DNA from: JBKPNX01 sp046732855
GTDB lineage: Bacteria; Pseudomonadota; Alphaproteobacteria; Geminicoccales; Geminicoccaceae
DNA length: 11,416 bases
Direction of reading: 5' to 3'
Assembly: GCA_046732855.1 (NCBI GenBank)
Contig: JBKPNX010000273.1
Span: 1-11,416, forward strand
Each line of letters opens with the position of its first letter. The stretch's first letter is position 1. Shown in pieces: positions 6,879-11,416 of this stretch. The notes below the pieces were generated by a model. It ran no database searches, was not told where the DNA came from, and saw only the letters and a list, made by a program, of their open reading frames with translations. Made by a program: the position numbers and the translations under genes.

Positions 6879-7940
6879 ATGACCATGCTCAGCGAGCTCG
6901 ACACGCCGGCGGTGACCATCCTGCTCGATCGGATGGAGGCCAACATCGCCCGGGTGCAGCGCCATCTGGACCGGCACGGCGTCGCCAACCGGCCGCACAT
7001 CAAGACCCACAAGATCCCGGCGATCGCGAAAATGCAGGTGGCCGCGGGCGCGGTCGGCATCACCTGCCAGAAGGTCGGCGAGGTCGAGGTGTTCGTCGAT
7101 GCCGGCGCGTGCGACGACATTCTGCTGACCTACAACATCATCGGCGAGGCCAAGACCGAGCGGCTGATGGCGCAGATCAAGCGAATCGGACGCCTCGCCG
7201 TGGTCCTGGACAACGAGGTGGTCGCGCGCGGCCTGTCGCGCGCCGCGGTCCGCCACGGCGCCGACGTGCGGTTCCTGATCGAGTGCGACACCGGCTACGG
7301 GCGCAACGGCGTGCAGACGCCGGACGCCGCCCTGGAGCTCGCGCGGCTGGTCATGGACCTGCCGCGGATGCAGTTCGACGGCCTGATGACCTTTCCGAAC
7401 AAGGCGCCCGACACGGCCGCGTTCATGGAGCGCGCCCTGCCGCTGTTCAAGCGCGCCGGGATCCGCGTCCCCGTGGTGTCCGGCGGCGGCACCCCGGCGC
7501 TCGCGAGCGTCGGCGATTTTCCCATGATGACCGAGCATCGGGCGGGGACCTACGTCTACAACGACGTGATGATGGTCTCCTCGGGCGCGGCGACCTGGGA
7601 CGATTGCGCGATGCGCGTGCGGCTGACGGTGGTCAGCCGTCCGACGGCAGAGCGCGCGATTCTCGATGGCGGCTCGAAGGTGCTGACCTCGGACCAGTAT
7701 TATGTCCAGAATCACGGCCGGATCGTGGAATACCCGGACGCCGTCATCCGCAGCCTGTCCGAAGAGCACGCGACCGTCGATCTGTCGGGCTGCCGTGAGC
7801 GACCGAGCGTCGGCGACGTGGTCAACGTCATCCCGAACCATTGCTGCGTGGTCAGCAACATGGTGAACGAGATCTACGGCATCCTCGGCGAGCGCGTGGA
7901 GACGGTATGGCCGGTCGCCGCGCGGGGAGCGGTGCGCTGA
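6879..7940 (+). CDS. D-threonine aldolase / D-serine dehydratase-like PLP enzyme (alanine racemase fold, type III)
   Basis: 353 residues, usual for the family. The N-terminal TIM-barrel begins with SELDTPAVTILLDRMEANI. RPHIKTHK (38-45) carries the lysine that holds PLP. SGGGTP (201-206) binds the PLP phosphate. RAGTYVYNDVMM (221-232) is typical of the D-threonine aldolase branch. The C-terminal beta-domain ends with VPNHxC-type VIPNHCC (317-323), whose His321 and Cys323 match the metal ligands of this family. Known activities include retro-aldol cleavage of D-threonine to glycine and acetaldehyde, cleavage of 3-hydroxyaspartate to glycine and glyoxylate, and D-serine deamination. The sequence alone does not separate these. 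Two in-frame ATGs (6879 and 6885) are possible; the first is used, with GGA about 8 nt upstream. No neighbouring gene suggests a pathway. It is convergent with the gene at 8103-8690. Confidence 0.9.
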   Translation: MTMLSELDTPAVTILLDRMEANIARVQRHLDRHGVANRPHIKTHKIPAIAKMQVAAGAVGITCQKVGEVEVFVDAGACDDILLTYNIIGEAKTERLMAQIKRIGRLAVVLDNEVVARGLSRAAVRHGADVRFLIECDTGYGRNGVQTPDAALELARLVMDLPRMQFDGLMTFPNKAPDTAAFMERALPLFKRAGIRVPVVSGGGTPALASVGDFPMMTEHRAGTYVYNDVMMVSSGAATWDDCAMRVRLTVVSRPTAERAILDGGSKVLTSDQYYVQNHGRIVEYPDAVIRSLSEEHATVDLSGCRERPSVGDVVNVIPNHCCVVSNMVNEIYGILGERVETVWPVAARGAVR

Positions 7941-8102
7941 CCGGATTGTAGCGGCGTCCGCCGGGCGGTGCCCCTGCCCTTCTGTCCGCCCCCTGCTCTT
8001 TTGCCTGCTTCCTGCCGCTTCTGCCCGATGATGCTCTGGGGGAGACGCGAGCGAACGGCCCACCGGCGCAGATCTGCCGATGCGGGCCGTGGGATCCGAG
8101 GC

Positions 8103-8690
8103 CTACTGCGCCGCGACGTCCGGCGGCGCGCGCGACTGCGTCGTCTCGTCGAGCAAAACGCCCAACTCGCGCTCGCAGCGATCGAGCAGCGCGACGATGC
8201 GCTCCCGCACCGCGGCGGCCTCGGCGGGATCCTCGGCCCGCGCCAGCTGGTCGACCTGGCGCTGCAGATCGTGCATCGCCGCAGCCACTGATTCCGCGGC
8301 GCCCGTGCGAGCATCGCCGGCCTGCTCGCGCCGGCCCTCGAGCAGGCGGTCCAGCCGCCGGTTGGCCGCGGCCACGATCGTCACCATGCTGTGCCGCTGG
8401 AACACCGGGCCGCCGTCGCCGAGATCGGTGTTGAAGGCGACCATCTGCCGCCCCGCATCCCGCGCCGACGGATCGATTAGCTCGAGCTGGGCGCGCAAGG
8501 CGCCGAGGTCGCGCCTGATTTCGTGCGCGAGCCGGGCCGGATTGGCGGCCTGCGCGACCGTGATCGAGACCGAGACCAGCAGCATGACCGACAGCGCGAC
8601 CGTGAGCCAGAACGGCCGCTGACACTCGGAGCGCTTGAGAACGGCGAAACCGGGCATGATCCTCACTGCGAATATGGCCGGCCTCAGCAT
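8103..8690 (-). CDS. Small exported or membrane-anchored helical protein of unknown function
   Basis: 195 residues from ATG 8690, or 184 from ATG 8657 (MPGFAVLKRSE), which has GAGG closer to it. The first start has AAGGAGAGG 14 nt away, which is too far. I recognise no family. After a basic, charged N-terminus comes a hydrophobic stretch FWLTVALSVMLLVSVSITVAQAA (27-49) with AQA-A, which could be a signal peptidase I site or else an N-terminal membrane anchor. The rest is charged and Ala/Arg/Glu-rich with predicted long helices (about 51-72, 105-125 and 133-183) and heptad-like spacing, so a periplasmic coiled-coil is likely. There are two Cys, C23 before the membrane stretch and C172 near the end. 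Base composition at third positions is GC-rich like other genes here, which supports real coding. It is the first gene left of the AT-rich region, so its promoter should lie at 8691-8790. Confidence 0.7.
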   Translation of the reverse strand: MLRPAIFAVRIMPGFAVLKRSECQRPFWLTVALSVMLLVSVSITVAQAANPARLAHEIRRDLGALRAQLELIDPSARDAGRQMVAFNTDLGDGGPVFQRHSMVTIVAAANRRLDRLLEGRREQAGDARTGAAESVAAAMHDLQRQVDQLARAEDPAEAAAVRERIVALLDRCERELGVLLDETTQSRAPPDVAAQ

Positions 8691-8735
8691 CGGCCCGCCG
8701 TTATCCTCTCCTTAAGCGATTAACAAAGTTTAAAT

Positions 8736-8749
8736 TTTGAGCGCTCAAA
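8736..8749. promoter_or_regulatory. 14-bp perfect palindrome TTTGAGCGCTCAAA
   Basis: A perfect dyad in the AT-rich segment, 46 bp upstream of the ATG at 8690 on the minus strand. It is a plausible operator for that gene. It could also fold as a small hairpin with GCGC as loop. The factor is unknown. Confidence 0.4.
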
Positions 8750-8767
8750 GGTTTTTGAGATTTATTT

Positions 8768-8785
8768 GATTAATATGAATTAATC
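8768..8785. promoter_or_regulatory. Inverted repeat GATTAAT-N4-ATTAATC
   Basis: A perfect 7-bp inverted repeat with spacer ATGA, followed on the plus strand by CTTTTT (8786-8791). It could be a regulator site in the promoter region or a weak AT-rich terminator-like hairpin. Confidence 0.35.
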
Positions 8786-8849
8786 CTTTTTCCTGGCAAG
8801 CATTCTCAGATTTGGCTTGATTACATACCCGTCGATGAGACCAACTATC

Positions 8850-9168
8850 TATCGATTGGGTGAGAGGAGCACGTTCTGGACTCCTCTTCGTGTGCGAGGG
8901 TAATCTCCAAGGAAGGGAAAAGTTACCGTCCCCGTAACACACCCGCCGGGCATTTTGCTAGCACTGGTTGAGCCAGACAAAGGAAAGGGTGGCGCTCCGC
9001 GTCTGGAGCGATAACGCTCCCCAAACCTCTGACGCTCGTCTGCTCGGGCATGGGCGATTAGCGCAACGGTTTCGTCACAAAGTTGGCTTATGCACCGTAG
9101 CGTCACTTCTGGCTTGATGCTCCCACCACCTAGCCGTTGGGCCACCCTTGCCCGGTGGCCCTTTTTGT
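8850..9168 (+). ncRNA. Candidate structured RNA ending at an intrinsic terminator
   Basis: A terminator at 9139-9168 implies plus-strand transcription through a stretch with no protein gene. Upstream of it are at least three perfect stems of 5-7 bp and the switch-like arrangement at 8993-9020. The 5' boundary is a guess; no convincing promoter is visible, though the AT-rich 8700-8830 would be the obvious place. I compared it by eye with RNase P RNA, tmRNA, SRP RNA, 6S, TPP and cobalamin riboswitches and tracrRNA and saw no signature motif. There is no downstream plus-strand gene for a riboswitch to control, so a free-standing RNA fits better. Confidence 0.35.
9139..9168 (+). terminator. Strong intrinsic terminator
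   Basis: GGGCCACC (9139-9146) pairs perfectly with GGTGGCCC (9154-9161) around the 7-nt loop CTTGCCC. It is directly followed by TTTTTGT (9162-9168). On the plus strand this has every feature of a Rho-independent terminator. No plus-strand gene ends just upstream; the nearest is at 7940, and a minus-strand gene lies between. Confidence 0.85.
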
Positions 9169-9335
9169 CGAGCTGCCAAAGGCCAACAACGGTCGAGTCA
9201 GGGTAAGCCGACAGTGCCGGGCGGGAAGTTCCCTGCTGGCATGAAACCGAAAGTCGGCCTCTCAGAGAGTTCCGCGATTGGTGCTCAGCTAAATACGGGC
9301 TCGGATGAGCGCCGAAACGGGTGCCCGGCTCGGGC

Positions 9336-10100
9336 TCACAGAATCGGCAGGAGCTGGCGCAGGATGCGCGCTGAGCTCTGCGCGACCTCGTCGACGAAGC
9401 GGGCGAAGTCGAACCGGGAGTCCTTGCCGGCGAGGTCCGAGAGCGCGCGGATCTCCAGCCAGGGCACGCCGAAATGCCCCGCCACCTGGGCGAGCGCGCC
9501 GCCCTCCATGGCGACCGCCTGCGCCTGGAATTCGCGGTGCAGCCGCTCGCGCGTCGCCTCGCAGTGAATGAACTGATCGCCTGTGAGGACCGTGCCGTAG
9601 ACCAGCTTCGGCCGCCTGCCGCTGCCGCCCGCCGCGGCGGAAAGCGGCTCGAGCTCGAGCTTGTCCAGGCGGGCGCGCACCCGTTTCAAGAGATCCGGGT
9701 CCGCGGCGTAGCCGAGCTCGCGCGTCGGGTTGAAGAACGGCACGTGGCCGGCCTGATAGGGATGCAGGTGGCCCTCCTCGATCACGCCGGCGTCGTGCTG
9801 GATGGCGCGCTCGGCGATCACCACGTCGCCGATCGCCAGCTCGGGATCGAGGCCGCCGGCGACCCCGCTGAACACCAGGGCGCCCGCGTCGAAGCGCGCG
9901 GCGAGCAGGGTCGCGACGGTCGCCGTGTTGACCTTGCCGATGCCGGCCTCGGCCAGCACCACCGGCCGCCCGTCGAGGCGCCCTTGATCCAGATCAAAGC
10001 CGCCGATCCGGGTGCGCCGATCATGCTCGAGCGCGGCGCGCAGATCGACTAGCTCCTGCCGAATGGCGCAGATCAGGCCGATCGTAGGGGCACCTGCCAT
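9336..10100 (-). CDS. mtnN: 5'-methylthioadenosine/S-adenosylhomocysteine nucleosidase
   Basis: 254 residues, slightly longer than the E. coli enzyme (232). It opens IGLICAIRQEL with the catalytic-region Glu16. GIGKVNTA (53-60) and FSGVAGGLDPELAIGDVVIA (77-96) form the nucleoside phosphorylase-fold core. MEGG (198-201) carries the Glu that holds the ribose hydroxyls, and RALSDLAG (218-225) the catalytic Asp222. The enzyme cleaves adenine from methylthioadenosine and S-adenosylhomocysteine, so it removes products of SAM-using reactions, including those of methyltransferases, and feeds adenine and sulfur salvage. ATG 10100 has GGGAGG about 11 nt upstream and is the only good start. The linker at about 153-163 (Ser/Ala/Gly-rich) looks like a local insertion compared with shorter homologues. 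It is divergent from the VOC gene across 110 bp. Confidence 0.92.
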   Translation of the reverse strand: MAGAPTIGLICAIRQELVDLRAALEHDRRTRIGGFDLDQGRLDGRPVVLAEAGIGKVNTATVATLLAARFDAGALVFSGVAGGLDPELAIGDVVIAERAIQHDAGVIEEGHLHPYQAGHVPFFNPTRELGYAADPDLLKRVRARLDKLELEPLSAAAGGSGRRPKLVYGTVLTGDQFIHCEATRERLHREFQAQAVAMEGGALAQVAGHFGVPWLEIRALSDLAGKDSRFDFARFVDEVAQSSARILRQLLPIL

Positions 10101-10197
10101 GGCCGAATCCGCCTCCCATGGATCTCGTGGTTTACGGCGCTCGCCAGAAGCCGGTATTTCTATGCGAAGGGTCGCCGTTCCGGAAGGGCGCGCGACG

Positions 10198-10204
10198 GGA
10201 GGAG
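10198..10204 (+). promoter_or_regulatory. Ribosome binding site that fixes the VOC gene start
   Basis: GGAGGAG lies 6 nt before ATG 10211. The same frame is open back to an ATG at 10118, but the extra 31 residues lack family similarity and that start has no ribosome binding site, so 10211 is chosen. Confidence 0.8.
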
Positions 10205-10210
10205 CCGGGG

Positions 10211-11053
10211 ATGGCGCAGTGTCTCGGCGGTATCGATCACGCCCTGGTCGGGGTGCGGGATCTGGAGCAGGCGCGGACCACGTTCGAGCGGCTCGGCTTT
10301 CGCACCACGCCGCTCGGGCGCCACCTCGGGCGCGGTACGGGCGAGTATCGCCTGATGTTCGCCGACGACTACGTCGAGCTGTGCGGCATCATCGATCCCG
10401 CCGGGGACACCGACGATCTCGCGCGCTTTCTCGCCACCGGCGAGGGACTATGGGCGCTCGCGTTGCGCACCCTCGACCCGGACGCCACCTACGCCGCGTG
10501 GCAGGCGTCCGGCCTCGGCCCGACCGCCGTCGTCGAGGATGCGCGCACGATCGACCCCGACGTGGAGGTGCGCAGCAAGGACGTGACGCTCGACCTCACC
10601 GCGACGAGCGGCGTCCCGCTGTTCGCCTCGGCGCCCCTCGATCTGGAGCCGCTGCGCCGTCCCGAGTGGCTGCGCCACCCCAACGGCGCCCGCGCGATCG
10701 GCTCGGTCACCGTGGTGGTCGAGGAGCCGGCGGCGCTGGTCGCGCCGATGAGCAAGGTGTTCGGCGCCACCTGCCTGACCGAGACCGACGACACGCTCGC
10801 GGTGCACGTCGGGCGCAGCATCATCCTGTTCGCCACCCCGGACGATCTCGACATGCTGCACCCCGAGCTCAAGGTCAGCATCGACCCGGTGCAGCCGACG
10901 CTCGCGGCGCTCACGGTGCGGGTGCCGGACCTCGCGAAAACCGCAGCCTTGCTCGATCGCCACGACGTTGCCTACCGGCAGGACCTGAGCGGGGCGATCG
11001 GCATCGCGCCCGAGTACAGCCACGGCGTGATGCTGGAGTTCGTCGCTGGCTAG
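10211..11053 (+). CDS. VOC superfamily protein with glyoxalase-like domain
   Basis: 280 residues forming two tandem beta-alpha-beta modules (about 1-135 and 158-280). It begins GGIDHALVGVRDLEQARTTF, a classic VOC opening with His10 as likely metal ligand. YVELCGI (54-60) contributes Glu57, RAIGSVTVVV (161-170) opens the second module and VMLEFVAG (273-280) offers Glu276. The pattern is that of the PF13468-type glyoxalase-like proteins, whose substrates are mostly unknown; lactoylglutathione lyase, dioxygenase and isomerase activities all occur in the superfamily. The gene is divergent from mtnN and convergent with clpX, only 39 bp apart. Its last codon and stop (GGC TAG) fall inside a copied piece of the clpX 3' end, so the C-terminus may have been reset by that duplication. 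It remains full length for the family. Confidence 0.82.
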   Translation: MAQCLGGIDHALVGVRDLEQARTTFERLGFRTTPLGRHLGRGTGEYRLMFADDYVELCGIIDPAGDTDDLARFLATGEGLWALALRTLDPDATYAAWQASGLGPTAVVEDARTIDPDVEVRSKDVTLDLTATSGVPLFASAPLDLEPLRRPEWLRHPNGARAIGSVTVVVEEPAALVAPMSKVFGATCLTETDDTLAVHVGRSIILFATPDDLDMLHPELKVSIDPVQPTLAALTVRVPDLAKTAALLDRHDVAYRQDLSGAIGIAPEYSHGVMLEFVAG

Positions 11054-11074
11054 CGCATCGCTCCGCCGGCGTGA
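11048..11074. repeat. 27-bp direct repeat, copy 1 (VOC stop codon)
   Basis: 11048-11074 matches 11091-11117 at 25 of 27 positions (mismatches at 11062 and 11072), with an offset of 43 bp. Copy 1 contains the VOC stop codon TAG (11051-11053). Confidence 0.8.
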
Positions 11075-11080
11075 CGCCGG
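11066..11080. terminator. Short GC hairpin between convergent VOC and clpX genes
   Basis: CCGGCG (11066-11071), TGA loop, CGCCGG (11075-11080): a perfect 6-bp stem 12 bp after the VOC stop, inside the 39-bp convergent gap. There is no T tract, so it is at most a weak bidirectional terminator. Confidence 0.35.
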
Positions 11081-11090
11081 GGTCCGTGGC

Positions 11091-11117
11091 GGCTAGCGCA
11101 TCGCGCCGCCGGCGCGA
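11091..11117. repeat. 27-bp direct repeat, copy 2 (native clpX 3' end)
   Basis: Partner of 11048-11074. It covers the last codons of clpX (GGAMR region) and the clpX stop TAG, read as CTA at 11093-11095. Confidence 0.8.
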
Positions 11118-11416
11118 TCGTCGCGCGCGCTCTTGGCGTACACGTTGACCGGACCGGCGCTGCCGGCGACCACCTCGCGGTTGATCACGACCTCCTCGAC
11201 GCCGTGCAAGGACGGCAGCTCGAACATGGTCTCCAGGAGGATGATCTCCATGATCGAGCGCAGGCCGCGCGCCCCGGTCTTGCGCAGGATCGCCTTGGTC
11301 GCGATCGCCTTCAGCGCGTCCTCGGTCAGGGTCAGGCGCACGTCCTCCATCTCGAACAGCTTCTGGTACTGCTTGACCAGCGCGTTCTTCGGCTCGATCA
11401 GGATCTTGACCAGCGC
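11093..11416 (-). CDS. clpX: ClpX, ATP-dependent Clp protease ATPase subunit, C-terminal part (5' end outside window)
   Basis: 107 codons are visible, open to the window edge. The visible protein starts LVKILIEPKNALVKQYQKLF, then EMEDVRLTLTEDALKAIA, the arginine-sensor segment ARKTGARGLRSIMEIILLE in local form (RKTGARGLRSIME), then TMFELPSLHGVEEVVINREVV. These are the small AAA+ subdomain motifs of ClpX, the hexameric unfoldase that feeds substrates to ClpP. The zinc-binding domain, Walker motifs and the IGF loop lie outside the window. The C-terminal tail (NVYAKSARDDRAGGAMR) is ordinary in length for alphaproteobacteria. Upstream of it, as in most bacteria, clpP would be expected; that is not visible here. 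Confidence 0.95.
   Translation of the reverse strand, partial: ALVKILIEPKNALVKQYQKLFEMEDVRLTLTEDALKAIATKAILRKTGARGLRSIMEIILLETMFELPSLHGVEEVVINREVVAGSAGPVNVYAKSARDDRAGGAMR

Larger units (their letters stand above)
8691..9335. other. 645-bp atypical non-coding region with AT-rich segment and multiple hairpins
   Basis: No gene is called. By hand count 8701-8820 is 38 of 120 G/C (32%), and the stretch to 8940 rises to about 50%, clearly below the surrounding DNA. Frames of 60-100 codons on both strands lack motifs and lack the GC-rich third positions of local genes. Structures seen on the plus strand: palindromes at 8736-8749 and 8768-8785; hairpins AGAGGAG/CTCCTCT (8863-8869/8881-8887), GTTAC/GTAAC (8922-8926/8934-8938) and CTGG/CCAG (8964-8967/8973-8976); a three-segment alternative hairpin (8993-9020); and an intrinsic terminator (9139-9168). 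Beyond 9170 to 9335 I see only a weak CCGA-aag-TCGG hairpin at 9247-9257. An acquired fragment or a structured RNA locus are the two readings. Confidence 0.55.

Noticed and set aside
6447..8063. A 538-codon open frame on the minus strand
   Set aside because: It runs antisense to the well-supported PLP enzyme gene, has His/Arg/Asp-rich low-information protein typical of antisense frames in GC-rich DNA, and has no motif.
7941..8102. Pyrimidine-rich stretch with recurring CTGCC/TTCTG pieces between convergent genes
   Set aside because: The pieces are irregular with no consistent period, and no stable hairpin with a T tract was found, so neither a repeat array nor a terminator is claimed.
8890..8897. 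GTGTGCGA, resembling the 5' end of a bacterial group II intron
   Set aside because: No domain V hairpin, no intron-encoded reverse transcriptase and no plausible 3' end were found in the region.
9136..9142. GTTGGGC, matching the GTTRRRY core of an integron attC site
   Set aside because: No matching RYYYAAC partner at a suitable distance, no integrase and no cassette-like ORF.
8849..9145. A 98-codon minus-strand frame in the AT-rich/structured region
   Set aside because: No recognisable family, no GC-rich third-position pattern, and it overlaps the hairpin series; it is not called as a gene.
9247..9257. CCGA-aag-TCGG hairpin followed by TTT on the minus strand, a possible mtnN terminator
   Set aside because: A 4-bp stem with three Ts about 80 bp after the stop is too weak to call.
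9148..9567. A 139-codon plus-strand frame
   Set aside because: It starts inside the terminator loop and its second half is antisense to mtnN; composition is unlike local genes.

Overview
The window reads as chromosomal DNA of a high-GC alphaproteobacterium. Coding regions have strong G/C preference at third positions. The gene set (PhoX-type phosphatase, NdvA/ChvA-like glucan exporter, ClpX, MTA/SAH nucleosidase) fits Rhodospirillales or Hyphomicrobiales-like bacteria. The genus cannot be decided from the sequence. I see no transposase, tRNA, rRNA or CRISPR array.

Layout. At 1-1419 (+) is the 3' part of a PhoX-family phosphatase gene, cut by the left edge. Convergent to it is a minus-strand group read from right to left: dppB-like permease (4289 or 4256 to 3246), dppC-like permease (3240-2329), then a small SAM-dependent methyltransferase (2171-1551). 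Neither the substrate-binding protein nor the ATPases that such permeases need are in view. A 45-bp copy of the dppC 3' end lies downstream of the methyltransferase (1470-1514), so that gene sits between two direct repeats.

From a roughly 330-bp divergent region (4290-4616), which carries a 10-bp direct repeat and a possible small leader ORF, a complete NdvA/ChvA-like exporter (4617-6407, +) is transcribed. After a gene-poor 471-bp stretch comes a D-threonine aldolase/D-serine dehydratase-type PLP enzyme (6879-7940, +). It is convergent with a small exported or membrane-anchored protein of unknown function (8690-8103, -).

The most unusual stretch is 8691-9335. It has no convincing gene. Its left 120 bp is about 32% GC by hand count, against a visibly GC-rich background. 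It then carries a series of hairpins, including a three-segment arrangement with two mutually exclusive 6-bp stems (8993-9020). A textbook intrinsic terminator on the plus strand follows at 9139-9168. This is the best candidate for an undescribed structured RNA, but I recognise no known RNA family.

The right end holds an MTA/SAH nucleosidase (10100-9336, -), a divergent two-module VOC/glyoxalase-like protein (10211-11053, +) and the C-terminal part of ClpX (11416-11093, -), cut by the right edge. The clpX 3' end is also partly duplicated: 27 bp with 2 mismatches, copied 43 bp away, supplies the stop codon of the VOC gene. Two independent short direct duplications of gene 3' ends in one 11-kb window is a pattern worth checking.
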